In this document: positions 13,081 to 26,302 of the stretch, one piece after another
Layout: every line of letters begins with the position of its first letter
Numbering within the stretch: the stretch's first letter is position 1
Source: Trichoplax adhaerens
Lineage: Eukaryota; Placozoa; Uniplacotomia; Trichoplacea; Trichoplacidae
Direction: 5' to 3'
Assembly: GCF_000150275.1 (NCBI RefSeq)
Contig: NW_002060948.1
Coordinates: 5,002,241-5,066,240 of the forward strand
DNA length: 64,000 nucleotides
Translations under genes and position numbers: made by a program
Notes under the pieces: model-generated
What the model was told of the DNA's origin: nothing
The model's input: only the letters and a program-made list of their open reading frames with translations
Database searches by the model: none

Positions 13081-16054
13081 ATGCAACAAAATCATCCATA
13101 TCTAATTATTAATGGTGAAAGCTATGTTGGTAAGGCCATCGATATACCAGCCAGTTATTGGGGAAGGAAGTGGTGCAAAGAATCGAATGTTAAGCCATCA
13201 AGCAGGATTCGCTGCGTTATTCAAAGCTTTAATCCTAGCAAAAATTCAAATTCTGAAGGTTGTTGGACAGTTCTTTCCAACGGCAGAGAGTGCATTTTAG
13301 ATTCACAAGCTTTACAGAGATTTATGGCTGAAGAACACCGTATGTTGTCAGATTATAGTGATCTTTATGAGCTTCGACAAGATGATGAAGAAATTAGTGA
13401 TCTTAAAAGGTATCCCACCTATTCAATTTTGTTTGCTAATTTCTTCTGCGCGTATCATATATCAATATTATTTACTATTTTGCTATTAGTAAAGTAATAA
13501 AGGCATTCCTAATTTATACTAGTATGACCGACATATCGCCGACAATTTCAGCCAAATCGAGTCCGGAAACTATTCGTCAAGCTTTAATGACAGAACTGTA
13601 TGTATACATGCTAATTAGACTGTAAATGGTTTTAAAATTAAATAGTGTATGTAATAAATGAGACGATAGATGGCTAACCGATATTATGTCGTGAGTTATT
13701 ATTGGCAATTTTGTGTGCTAAAGCACATCAAAGTAGTTGTTATTAAATCGATCTAAATTTGCTGCTAAAAGATATAATTGAATGAAATGAGTTATTATCG
13801 ATACTGGGCATATGGATGCAAATGCAAGGCTTTAAATGAATTAATTCATGTTTTACTGTATGATAGACTGTAGGTATTTATCAGACCATAAGTTATTAGT
13901 TAGTGAATACCGGCTAAGTCGCGTTATCGCAAGACATATTGTTAGAATTTCAGATATTTGACCTGGGATAAATTGATTGAGCTTATGTGCAGTTTGGTTA
14001 GAATTCCGGTATAGGATTTACGATCTACGACAAAGTATTACATTGGCGAAATAAATTCAACACCAAGTTAGAAGTAGAGTGATCACTATCATCATACGGT
14101 AATTATTCCACACAAATGTCGAACTTCAAATCAAGTGGATTTTTAACGGATGATAAAATTTCTACTTGAAATGAAGAGAACATTAGTTTAACCTATTTAA
14201 CTTTATACCGTCATCTAATGGTTTGTTGCTAAAGCTTTCCACGAACGATAATAATAGCAACGCATGCTTTACATGTCAGATATTTTGTTAGAAAGAAATA
14301 CATAAGCGAATGAATAAGCAGTAATTTTGGAACAATTATAATTAATTATTATTTAGGTACCGGTATAAGATTAATCAATGGGCACGTTAATAATAGCATG
14401 AAATGTGTTAAAATGTTAAATAGTTGATAGCTATGACTGAGGTTATAACGTTAGTTAAATTTGCTAGCTCTACTGCGCGATATCATCTCTATTTTCTATC
14501 CCGTTCTTAAAATCTAGATCGTGCGACTTTAATATCAGTTCAGAGGAAGAATTACTGCTAGATCGCAACAAACGATTCAAGCCGCTACCAAAATTTAATC
14601 AAAAAGAATGGACAAAGGCTATTTATCGTCGTTACCGAATAGTCAAATTCAATCGAGATCAATATGGCCCAACTATGGAAAAGCAAGCAGATTTTACTGC
14701 ACTCGATTGGTTTAACTTGTTCTTTCCTGATAAACTTTGGCAAGCTATTGCTATTCATAGCAATAGTCGCGTAGCTCAACTATTAGCTGTAGGTAAAATG
14801 AGTGAACAAGTTGTGGATTGGATACCATTAGATGTTAAAACTCTAAAAGCATTTGTTGGCATGGCTATTATAATGGGAAGTATAAAATTTCCTAGAGTGA
14901 CTATGTATTGGCAACAATCTCGTAAATATTCATCACTGGGCTATTTCCCGTATGTCTTGTCAATGCGGCGATTTAGTCAAATTTTAAATAATTTAGAATT
15001 TGATTCTCCTAATAGCAAAAGTAGCAAAAATACCAATGACTCATTAGGTAAAGTTCGTCTGTTATTGGACGGAATTATTCCTTGCTTCAAGCAGCATTAC
15101 ATGCCTTCTGAAGAATTAAGAATCAGTCAAGCAGCACTTCCTTATGCAGGTAATCATGCACTAGATGCTCGACGTCGTGATGGAAGATGCAATAGTTTAA
15201 ATGTGCGCATTATTTCTGAAATTTCAACGGGTTATATATTCAATTTACACATTGATCGAGCTTCATCTTCTAATTCAATCAATGATGGCTACAATCGAAT
15301 CAATTGCAATCAAATTAGACAACTGACACAGGGATTACAACATAAAAATCATAAACTCTACGTTGATCATGATGTGATGACAGCAGAATTGGTCGATCAT
15401 TTATTAAATTTGGGCTTTTATGCTTGTGGATTAGCTAGAAGTGATTGTAGCGATATACCGCAGGCTTTAAAACGAACATATTCGATTAATAATAATAATC
15501 ACCATCATCAAGGTGGTAGCGTCGTTCAGTGGAGGATGCGACAGCAAACTTTAGTTTGTGCAATCGAGCAAAGTCAATCTGATCCATTATATTTTTTCTC
15601 ATCCATGCATTTACCGCCAAACCGTTATGATATGATTAATGATCATATTTTGGGCCGGCAGCAGCTGGAAGAATATCGATTATATAATGATTATCAACGT
15701 TGGGAAAAATGCAAGTTGAAGAGCGTCTTGCATAGTTTGTATTACTTTTATAACGGTGGTCGATATTGTAAAAAGTGGCATCGGCGGGTTTTTTTCTACT
15801 TGATAGAATGTTCCTTAGTGAATGCATTTATTGTGGCTCAAAAATGCAGTTATAATAATCAACACCAGCAGGAAAAATCATTGGATACTGCAGAATTTTT
15901 GGACTTTCGATCAGAGATTGCAGAAGCATTAATTGAACAATTTTTGGGTAATGAACCGCAATTTGTTGTGACTAAAGCCTCGAATTTACAAGTTAAGACG
16001 GAAGCAGAGATACTCCATCGCCATTATACATCATCGGATTATATTCATCTATAG
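13081..16054 (+). CDS. PiggyBac transposase-derived (PGBD-like) protein, three exons
   Basis: Exons 13081-13409, 13523-13597 and 14539-16054 join in phase (2, 2) and give about 639 aa. The N-terminal 110 residues are a small unrecognised domain (SYWGRKWCKE, GCWTVLSNGRECILD). From about residue 190 the protein follows the piggyBac transposase fold: DWFNLFFPDKLWQAIAIHSN, an all-helical region, then the RNase-H-like core and a C-terminal KKWHRRVFFYLIECSLVNAF. In active transposases the core carries three aspartates. Here the first (usually DE before a basic GR segment) reads RISQAALPYAG, with Ser331 in place of Asp. The second is kept in LYVDHD (Asp411). The third, in GGVDxxDQ, is absent. There is no zinc-binding Cys/His tail and no terminal repeats were seen nearby. 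The intact frame, two introns and lost active site point to a domesticated host gene. The function is unknown; DNA binding is a guess. Confidence 0.83.
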
Positions 16055-16087
16055 CAGTGTCTTGGTGAACATCATTTCTCCCCGCCT

Positions 16088-16109
16088 CCCCCCCCCCCCC
16101 AAAAAAAAA
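16088..16109. repeat. Homopolymer junction, C13 followed by A9
   Basis: Thirteen C followed at once by nine A, about 35 bp after the stop of the PGBD-like gene. Length may be inexact because such runs are error-prone in sequencing. Confidence 0.9.
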
Positions 16110-17569
16110 CACCAAATGGATGACTAGGCAAACATTGATATTAACTACTGAAATGTACGTATTTCATAATGCACCTTTGCTCCTCTCAAGTTCATTCTTA
16201 GGAAGCATGTCCATTAGCACTGTACAGACTTGTTATATTGCTAATAGCATCGAGATTGAATTACATGCCTACGAGTAAGCTACCTATACTAACTGATAAT
16301 GCGATATCATCCTATAGTGCATGTCTTTGTTTAATATAAGCTGTAACCTATGAAATAAATTGTTACAAGAAGGCATCATTTAAGTGCTTTATTCAGTTTA
16401 ATGATTGGGGATTCCTCTCCAGTATTATATATATACGCTGTCCATACTCGATTGTAGGCCATCATTGCAACAATAGCTTTATTAACGCTATACCTTGGTG
16501 CTTTATCCTGTTTGTACAGGAAAAAACTTAAACTAATTTCACTTTAACAGCTGGTTTAAATAGTTTATCAATAGAATGCATCAGTCAGTGCGGCATCTGA
16601 CCATTTTCTATTCAATGCATCTCCAGTAGGACTAAAATAAGTAATTTATATACTCAAATAGGGTGAAGAATTTTAGAGGGAGTTGCAATTCTGAGTGATA
16701 CAGTAAAATGTCCCCCTCCCTTGGTCTTTGTAATCTAGCTTACTGTTCAGTAAGAACTTTATCTAATCCTACCGCTTAGCGTCGATCTGTGGCATGTAGT
16801 AACCTTACATTTGATTCAAAATGAATGTCAAATGCTTGTACCATAGTAGACTTTGTACCATTTTGAGCAGTGGCATAGTTTGAAGGTGTTTTCACCAGGG
16901 ACTTGTGAGATAGATACAGTGATTACCAGTTTCTTGCATTTTGAATGAATATTTTTGCCCGTTTAAAATTGAGTACACTGGTTATTACAGTATCTGTCCA
17001 TGCAGTACTGATATTAGCCCACCTGTAGTTGAGACCAGAAGCATGGCGAGGACTACCAAAATTTTTATTATCTTCTACGAAAGTACAAAATCAAAAAATG
17101 GTTTGGCGAATTTTCTCGGAAAGTAGACTATCAAAAAATGTTTCGTGGTCCCCGGCCATGGTTAAATGGCTTGTTTGTGGTTGTCGCAGATTTTGCGGAC
17201 TCGTATTTCTATAGATAGTCAGAGACTTGTAGGACTAATACCACTAATACCATTAGTATTATTCTCATGGACTCATGGGCTACTAAAATTAGGGTAGTTT
17301 AGTAGTCCATGACAGTCAAAGCTTTTAAAAAAGGAATTTCTTTATTCACTGCAAGTCCTAGACGATAGTATACGACAAGGATGTGTAAGTGGGTTATCTT
17401 CCATTCAATCTAGTAGTGCTATCCAATTTTATACTGTATGGATCGAAAACACATGGATTTCGGTAAAGAGGTATTCTAAAGATTTGCAATTTTGCATACA
17501 GGTATTGTTGAAATTAATTTTGGCATGTTTGACAGTTCGCTCGCCAATATATGAAGAGTTTTTGGAACC

Positions 17570-17917
17570 CTCAGCTGAAACTGTCATACTGATGTATTAT
17601 CTATCGTATACCGGTGAAGACTTTAAAAAAGGGAAAAGTAATGATTTGCTATTGTATCCTCTCTGCTGAAACTGTTGTACTGATGTATTATCGTATACCG
17701 GTGAAGACTTTAAAAAATGGGAAACTAATGATTTGCCATGGTATCCTCTCAGCTGAAACTGTCTTCCTGATGTATTATCGTATACCAGGGAAGATTTTAA
17801 AAAAGGGAAAACTAATGATTTGCCATGGTATCCTCTCAGCTGAAACTGTCTTCCTGATGTATTATCGTATACCAGGGAAGATTTTAAAAAAGGGAAAACT
17901 AATGATTTGCCATGGTA
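17570..17917. repeat. 87-bp minisatellite, four copies
   Basis: Each unit begins 'ctcagctgaaactgt' and ends 'catggtatcct'. The third copy and the fourth (cut short at its 3' end) are virtually identical; the first two differ at several bases. Because 87 is 29 x 3, the array stays open in one plus frame and one minus frame, giving repetitive predicted peptides that I do not regard as genes. Confidence 0.92.
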
Positions 17918-18662
17918 TATTTTTATATCGTAACGATCTTCCCATTCGCCAATTTTCATGGTTGTATTTTCAATGTAACAATACTTCATAATGCTATTTG
18001 GCGTTGCAGTTAATCATAATTTGCGATTTTCGAATAAAGATACTAGATGCATAAATAGTTATAATGAAAAGCCAATGAAGATTTGGGCTTTGCATTTTCA
18101 GGGCAATGTTTTATACTATACTATTTGGTAACTTCTTAGATGCAAATATTAGAGTAACAATAACGCAGTACACTTTATTTATTCCTCAAGTTTTTCTGCT
18201 TCTGCTAGATAACCGCAATACTGTTCTTGCTTGGTGCACGCAGAATCGCTCAGCAGTAATGATCATTAAGGTTCTCATTTCATTGAATGATCTTTATTTG
18301 AAATTTCTAAGCATGAAAATTTGCGAATGGCAGATCGGAAAGATATAAAAATAGCAAATGATTGGTTTCCCTATCCCCAAAATTGGAGGATATTTTTAAA
18401 CTACACCATGTACAAATAGGCAAAACACTCTGGAAAAATGATTCAGCCTTCTCTTCACTTTGACGCCAAGAACGGTCACTGCACGTCGTCTCGCACGGAC
18501 TAGCCTCAACCTCTTCCGCAGCTCACACTAACACGGACCATTGTAACAGACCACTCGTGTACTGTACACGCTGTGACCGCGATACCTCAGGAGTCTACTG
18601 GAGTTCTAGTACTGTACTATATGGGAGATTGGGTATGGTATTGCGTTATGTGGACTGTTGAC

Positions 18663-18750
18663 TACAGTACAGTACTGTACTGTACTGTACAGTGTACAGT
18701 ACCGTACCGTGCTACAATCCTTTTCACTGTACAATGTACAGTGAAAAGGA
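18663..18750. promoter_or_regulatory. GTAC-rich palindromic block and perfect hairpin upstream of GMPS
   Basis: Positions 18663-18708 are a run of overlapping 'tactgtac/gtacagta' units. At 18718-18732 and 18736-18750 lie perfect 15-bp inverted arms around a 3-base loop. The block ends 250 bp before the GMPS ATG. Similar GTAC blocks occur near the starts of POLR2D, fumarase and USP5. A role in transcription is inference from position only. Confidence 0.45.
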
Positions 18751-18999
18751 GACTACAACCCTCCTGGAGGATCGATGTGAACTGCAATTCAACTAACGAG
18801 TACGTCAGTAGCGATCAAGAATTGTGCTAGGACTTGGCAAGACGAGCCGAGCAGGGAAAGAATTAAGTGGAATTTCCATCCAACCAGCTACGTCGATCCG
18901 CTATTCGTGAGCTAATTGTATCTTATTCTGCTGTGATTGCCTTCAAGAGAGAAAGACTGTAGTACGATATCTCGTACTGCAACAGTCGAAAACAAGACT

Positions 19000-21900
19000 A
19001 TGTCAACACATGTAAATGGTCAAATAGAATCCGACGATGACGAACGCCATGCATTCCCGGCGGAAAAACGTAGGAAAGAAAGCCCAATGACTCACAAAGT
19101 GGCATTGCTTGATGCTGGAGCCCAATATGGAAAGGTATATTGCTTCCAATATTGCAGTAGTAGCATAACCATGACGTGCATACTGTCCTATCCATGCAAT
19201 TCCATTCATGGAGGATGATGTTATCTGAGCAACTGAGTGCAGGTGTAGCTCCAACATGCCAGGATGATTGCAATTGGAAAATAGACCATCGACACGCACC
19301 AAAATACCTACAGTGAGATTGTACTTTCTTATCCAAAATGATCATCTATCGTATGCATGACTAGCTATACTACTGTATCTGCCCATAAATTGACTTTAGT
19401 ATTGGTTATGGGTCATCATGACGCCATCGCCTCCAACTTGGCTAGATCACCCACCAATTAGAAAAATCGATCCCACAATCCACTCAGAATATCCTCTAGT
19501 CCTGTATTACTTGGACAATTTATCCAGTGTTAAGCTGTGAATGGATCAACGGTCACTACAGAGAAAGTGTCAAATGTAAACTTGATTACAGTAAACGAGC
19601 TGTTGCAATCCTCTCCACCTTTCCCATACAGCCAAACTTGTTAGCAAATCATTTTAATGACCTAAATAAGAAGGAAGGAGGTGTTAACTCATTTGGCCAA
19701 CTTGCCTGTGGGTAGTTTATTACTGTATTGAGTACAAACGGTCCGGTTGGGTCCAGTTGGGACTACTACGCAGTGTTTACAGTCCAGTGTGTTGACGGTG
19801 TTGGACAATGACCAGTTTAGCCTTGCCAACACTTGCCTTTCCTCCTACTTGTCTAGACTATGTTTTCATGCAGTACCCTAAAGTTGGACACGTCAGTCCA
19901 GCGCGGTCACCCATTGCTCTCCTCCACTTGCTATTCTCTATCCTATACCAAGAGATACACCATTTGACCATAATGGTACACTACCCTCCCATACTGCAAC
20001 CCAAACAAGTTCAAAAGTGCGCCAATATTCCCTCCCTAGTAATGGCCGGCCACTTAATCCATGGTAGCATCTACCCAAGGCCATTTTGGATCATTTATTT
20101 TTGCATCTTTGTCAGTGAAATTTTCTTTTTTTTTTCAATCATTGGAGAGAATCGTTCATGCTAATGCATTTCAATTGGTAATAAGAGAAGGAGAGAGAGA
20201 AATTTCATCGTTACAAGTTGAATCAAGACGGCAGGGTCGTCGTTGTGAAGATTTTTTTTCTCTCCTTGTCAATGAACGGATAGTTGTTGAGATAGAGTAA
20301 TACCTCGCTCTTTCTACTGTTCAATCATTTTACATCCATTTCTATTTCTTGTCCTCTTCTTGTTTGTACTTTTTCTATCACTTACAATGTCGTCAAAGAG
20401 AGTATACCCGTTAGAATGGATTGAAATTAAATTACAGTCTAACATGTCTTTCACCCAGTTGTCATGGGTCTTCATTAGCTTGACATCAAGCTAAACAGGG
20501 GGGGAACAATGTCACATTTCCCCCAACTTAGGCGTTATTCTATTCTGCTTACCATGATGATCATCATCATGGCAAAGAGAAACTAATGAAAGCGACAAGA
20601 CAAATCAATTCGTTTCATTTCCTTTTTCACTCTATCCTGACTGATCAAGCCATGCTCATTTCCCTGTCTTGCTATTCAATCCAATGACGTTAAGCAGATG
20701 TTGATTCATTTTTTTTTTCCAATGAAATGAGTAGTCGGCAATCCATTCCATAGCATTTCCACTCTAATCGATAACCATTTAGGCTATACTAATACAGTTA
20801 TCGATGAGAGAGGGATCGTTTTTAACCAAGATTCGATCATCCATCAATTAACTACGATCCCATCCAGTCAAGGTGTCAAGAAAGATCAACTTGTAATTCG
20901 CTAGGATCGACACTGGAATCAATCGAAAACCATTTAGGCCATAGCAATGAGAGATGGATCCTTTTCAACCAAAAATTCTATCATCCATCCATTGACTACC
21001 ATGCTATCCAGTCAAGGTGCCAGGAAAGATCAACTGGTCTTCAAACATAGCTCTAAATTACAACCAGTCAGTGTTGAAAGGATAACTGTTATACTAGAGT
21101 AAAACATAACGATTGGACTCACAAGGGACGAATCACCGCTATTCAAGCGGGCTAGAAATGTTGCAAAGGTAGTAGTCAAACTAAAGGAATGCTTACTAGC
21201 AATAGAAGATCCATACAAATGTTGACAACATCATCAACTAGCGACAAAATGCAATTTTTGGACAACATAAATTACGTGTGTGATGGGATGGAGCGATACA
21301 TAGACAGTGCTATCGTACTCAGAAACTATGGATTATACTCGAGTATCCATCCTATCCAAACTGGACACCCGTTTCATTTGAACGCTTTCGTCTCTTATAT
21401 TGAGTTGTTCAAAAAGAAATCACCTAAGCTTACGATATCGACAGACTAGACGATCTTCATCGTCAAGTAGTGGCTGATTGACTTGAAGAGGATCCATTTT
21501 GTTTAATAAAGTTCATCGTTGACCATCATTAAACCCTTCAGTTCTCTTCAGTACACCATTCGAAACACAAACTACAATCTTGACATGAATTGGTTGCATT
21601 TCAATAGAACGAAAACTGCTCCTACAATGTAGAATCAACATATACGTACTTTCATTTCCTACAGAGACATAATAGCGATGGATCATATTGCGATAATCCA
21701 TTTCCCAGTTTATCGTATTACCTCTACATTCTACTTGCAACCATAGATTTCAAAATACGATAAATTTATAAATGTTGGATGTTAGACCATGATCAGTTCT
21801 GTAATATTGAGTGGGCAAAAATCGCCAATATTTTTATGATACAATTCAGTAGTGTGCCCCCTCGAAGATTGGAATGCATTCCGTAATAGCTCATTAATAA

Positions 21901-24900
21901 CTTAATTAAAAAATACAAACTTTGTACTTGGTATTCTTTTAATAAATTCAGTTTCACCTTTTTATTATATCTCACAGTATGATATCGTACTTACGAGTAT
22001 AGTAGAAAGTTGAAAGAGTGGACGGTTGCAACGTCTAGTATAATTGTATTCGAACTTATGTTTGTAAATTAAATAGACAACAAATCCAATTAAGAGTGTT
22101 ACAATTAGTCATAGCGATGATCCTATGTTGTGGGTCTCTTAATACAGTACTGCACTATTTTTGTTGTCTTTCTATTATTTTATTATATCTTGGTGTAAAA
22201 GATATCAACATAACTCGAAATATCATACAATCCTTTTAATTTTAATTATTTGTCCACGTCAATCGGCATGAATAGTTACTGCATTATCACGTCCTACTTA
22301 CACACTCAGAAATTTAGAATGATAACGTTGGTCAAGCCTTAAATTTACCAAATTATTCTTAAAAATGAAGCAGCATGGTTTGTACTTGCTTTTTCTTCTA
22401 GGTTATCGATCGAAGAATTCGTGATTTAAATGTAGAAACTGAAATGGTGCCACTAGATATAACGGCTACAAGTCTTGTTGAGAAAGGCTATAGGTAAGCA
22501 ATTGTAATGAATAGTATGCAAGAATAAAATGCTTGTGTAAAATTCAGTCAGTGATCAAATCATTTTATACTATATTGGATACTTAAACGGAAAAATTTTT
22601 AGTACTAAATAATTAATATGAAAGCATTGTTACCAGGATGATGATCATCGCTGATTTACCTCATTTTCAACCCATTTGATATTCAATGAAGATAATTTGT
22701 CTTAAAATCTGCCAATTGATACTTTGTATGCGCCTAGGGCTATTATCATTTCCGGTGGACCAAATAGTGTCTATTCATCGGATGCCTTGATATACGACCC
22801 AAATATTTTTAGCATTGGGATACCGATATTAGGAATTTGTTATGGAATGCAGGTAATAGAATTTTAAAAGTTGAAAACGTAATATTGTAGTACTTGCAAC
22901 AAGGTATTCAATATTAAAGATAATTATACTGCGCGTACAGACAATCTGCAAGTAGCATTTTAATTCATTGTACTAAAATTGAATTCTTCATTCAATTTAT
23001 TAATGTTATAGCTATTAAATTTTCATTTTATACTAAAATCGTATTTCTTCATTCAACTTATTAACGTTGTAGCTATTAAATCTCCATTTTATACTAAAAT
23101 CGTATTTCTTCATTCATCTTATGAATATGTTACAGCTAGTAAATCTCCATTTTGGAGGTACTGTAACAAAAGGAGATGTAAGGGAAGATGGACAATTTAC
23201 CATCGATGTTGATCCTGATTGCCTATTATTTAGGTAATTTGAATATTATTTATATAAATATAATGTTCAATAGCGTCAAACACAAGCATTGGACCTAAAT
23301 CTATTGTCGTTAGATCATGCAATTGAAGATCGCTCTTTTGCTATTATTTGCATTAGTGGATTATCCAAGCAACAGAATGTTCTTCTTACTCACGGTGACT
23401 CTGTTGATCAAGTCGCCAATACATTTAAAGTTATTGCGACGTCAGGAGATATCGTTACCGGTATAGTATTTTGCCATTATATTGTTAATAGAGCTGATTC
23501 TATAAAACCAATCATAATACTTTAAATTTTGCTTTACTATAATAACACAAAAGTGGATTGCGTACAGTAATAACTCAACAATACAGTATAGGATATCTGC
23601 TAACTAAGGTATAACAACCGTTATTATGATAGCAATTGGAAACGATGAAAAGCACTTATATGGCGTACAGTTTCACCCAGAAGTTGATCTTACCGAGAAA
23701 GGATCGGAAATATTTCGTAATTTTTTATTTAAAGTAAGTCGTACTCGTTTATTTATTGCTTTTAGTATTACTACACTTGCAGTAAGGATAATATTGTATT
23801 AAGATGTAAATACTACTGTATTACTGCGATAGAACTTCAATCGGGTTTATCTAATAGGATAGTTGGTCTATAGCTTGTAATACAACGCTTGTACTAATAA
23901 ACAATTTTATTAATTAGATCGCAAAATGTCCTGGAAACTTTACGATGATTAATCGTCAACAGCAGTGTATAGATAATATAAAACAGAAAGTTAGAGATAA
24001 GAAAGCATTAGTAAGAGAAAACGGAAACATAATTGTAGTGTATCGATCTCGAACTTTCCATATACAGTTGAATTAATACTGAATCTTTTTTTTTGAAGGT
24101 ACTTGTTAGTGGTGGAGTAGATTCTGCTGTTTGTGCAGCTCTCTTGCATAAGGTATGATGTAAAAGGTGAAATTGCATGCGATATAACGGGCGAATCATT
24201 ATTGTTTACTTTTGGCATAGGCTTTAGGATCCGACAGAGTAATTGCTCTTCATATTGACAATGGTTTCATGCGCAAAAATGAAAGCGATGATGTTAAAAT
24301 TTCACTTAGAAAGATAGGCTTAGATATAGAAATTCTCCATAGTGCCTATCATTTTTATACAAGTCACACTAGTTACCCGATAATGCTGGAGGGCATACCG
24401 ACACGGCATATTACCGATCCACTAGTAAATGTTTACTCACCGGAAGAGAAAAGGCATATTATTGGTGATACATTTGTGAGGGTAAGACAAATCACCGTCA
24501 TTGTTATCTTGAAGATTCAGTGACTATCACGGATATCATCATATACATTGAATATATGCCATGATTTATTGTCTATCCAGGTCGCTAATGAATATCTTAA
24601 GAATTTAGGTATTGAACCACAAGATATAGTATTAGCGCAAGGTAAAATTCGTTACTTAAAATATATTGTCGTATGTACTATTATTTGAATGCTAGAACTC
24701 TCACATTTAATTTGATGGATCATAATAATATTTATGCTTACTCATTTCATAAAGTATAAACGTTAATGTTATATCAGGTACTCTACGACCAGATTTAATT
24801 GAAAGTGCGTCTAAAGAAGCCAGTTCTGAAGCTCATGTTATTAAAACCCATCACAACGATACAGATCTAGTTAGACAATTAAGATTACAGGTAAATTAAC

Positions 24901-26302
24901 TATTAATTATTTGATTATTAAAGGCGTTCTGATATAAATTTCGTTCTTGCTGTTACACAGAATGGTATCATAGAACCTCTTCAAGATTTTCACAAAGATG
25001 AAGTTCGGGCCCTTGGGATCGAATTAGGTCTGCCTCCTCATTTAATTAATCGACATCCATTCCCTGGACCAGGCCTTGCTATACGCGTTATTTGTGCAGA
25101 TGAGCGTTACGTTACAAACGAATTTGGTGAAACGTGTTCACTATTACAATATATTGTGGATTTTGCTAGAGCTCAACAGCGTGTATGAGTAATTTTTTTG
25201 TAATATATATCTTTACCACTATACCATAGATCACTATAATGAATGAAATATTCATCATGTGATTATTTTACCTTGACAGCCACATGCCCATCTTACTCGT
25301 ATTAGTGGAAGTTTAAGCCTGTCAGAACAAGAATTTTTATTGACATTCAGTGCTAAACATACAATATCGGCAACCTTGCTACCTATCAAAACTGTTGGAG
25401 TGCAGGTAGTTATAGATAGACGTTTTTTAATAATGTCAAAGATTAATGCGCAAGTCGTCAAAGAGTCACCTCTTTCTATTAATCAGGGCGATAGAAGAAG
25501 TTACAGCTATGTTGCTGGACTATCATCTGATGAACCTCCAGTATGGGAAGGATTGTTTAAACTCGCTAAATTAATACCCCGAATTTGTCATGATGTAAAC
25601 AGGTTTGTTAAGAAGTGTACATGTATCGAATTCTTTTATGGATGTTTAAACGACACTTAACATGCTTGTGTTACTCTCAAATATTTACATTTGTAGGGTG
25701 GTTTATGTTAATGGACCAGCTATAGTACATCCGGTGCATGATATAACCCCTACTACTTTATCAAATATAGCATTGAGCACTTTACGTGAGGCCGATGAGA
25801 TTGTTAATTCAGCTTTACGTGACTACGGTTAGTATGCATTGGTTCATATTGATGCCGACTAAGTATGTTCAGATTGGTTTCATGATATTAATTATTGATT
25901 TAATAAAATGTCACTTTTTTACTAGATTGCTTAAGTAAGATCAGTCAAGCACCTGTTGTATTAATTCCGATCCATTTCGATCGTGGCGCTGCTATGAAGC
26001 TACCGTCGACGAGGAGATCAATTGTATTTAGACCATTTGTTACCAATGATTTTATGACTGGTGTAGCAGCTATACCAGGGAAGCATATTCCGGAAGAGGT
26101 TAGAATGTTGTAATCGTACTTTTAAAAGCAGTACGTAGTGCAATACTACATTTTTATTCTTGTAATAATACTTAATCATTGATCATTTATTATCGATTAG
26201 GTTGTGTTTACGATTTTCAAAAATGTTGAAAAAATTCCTGGTATATCCCGTGTCTTGTACGACATGACTTCGAAACCACCTGGTACAACAGAGTGGGAGT
26301 AA
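19000..26302 (+). CDS. GMPS: GMP synthetase (glutamine-hydrolysing), 17 exons
   Basis: Converts XMP to GMP with ATP and glutamine. Exons: 19000-19134, 22402-22493, 22738-22852, 23136-23233, 23357-23460, 23633-23733, 23918-24010, 24099-24152, 24221-24481, 24581-24641, 24778-24890, 24961-25182, 25280-25405, 25487-25602, 25697-25827, 25926-26098, 26201-26302. All junctions are GT-AG and keep phase, giving about 698 aa, close to the human length. The class I glutamine amidotransferase domain comes first, with [10 protein letters not shown]-type start ([10 protein letters not shown]), nucleophile Cys110 in LGICYGMQ, and His196/Glu198 in QFHPEV. The ATP-pyrophosphatase P-loop SGGVDS is at residues 250-255. 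[13 protein letters not shown] and the C-terminal KPPGTTEWE close the dimerisation domain. Start: the ATG at 19000; no in-frame ATG lies between it and the opening of the frame at 18937. Intron 1 is 3.3 kb; most others are 80-250 bp. Confidence 0.97.
20765..21035. repeat. Direct duplication in GMPS intron 1 (period 155 bp)
   Basis: Two copies share 'aaccatttaggc' (20773 and 20928), 'atccagtcaaggtg' and 'aaagatcaact'. They are about 80-85% alike by eye. They lie within the long first intron. Confidence 0.75.
22965..23160 (+). repeat. 61/63-bp tandem repeat carrying the GMPS exon 4 splice acceptor
   Basis: Three copies of a unit with 'tactaaaatcgtatttcttc', 'ttattaa' and a run 'tagctattaaatctccattt'. 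The last copy covers the true 3' splice site (AG at 23134-23135) and the first codons of exon 4. The two upstream copies keep AG at the matching place (exon starts would be 23012 and 23073). Confidence 0.88.

Larger units (their letters stand above)
16055..18999. other. Intergenic region between PGBD-like gene and GMPS
   Basis: No gene recognised. It contains a C13/A9 homopolymer pair (16088-16109), an 87-bp minisatellite (17570-17917) and a GTAC-palindrome block (18663-18750) just before GMPS. The open frames near 17597-17991 are a by-product of the 87-bp repeat, which is a multiple of three. From about 18430 to 19000 base composition is less AT-rich, as expected of a promoter/5'-UTR region. 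Confidence 0.6.

Noticed and set aside
17597-17991. Open frames of about 125-130 codons on both strands
   Set aside because: Both are produced by the 87-bp tandem repeat and encode a simple repeated peptide; no homology, no splice support.
18573-18830. Open frame of 85 codons in the GTAC-rich block
   Set aside because: Low-complexity Tyr/Cys/Thr/Val translation of the GTAC repeats, in the GMPS upstream region.
18998-19345. Minus-strand open frames over GMPS exon 1
   Set aside because: Opposite-strand shadow of a strongly supported exon, with poor composition.
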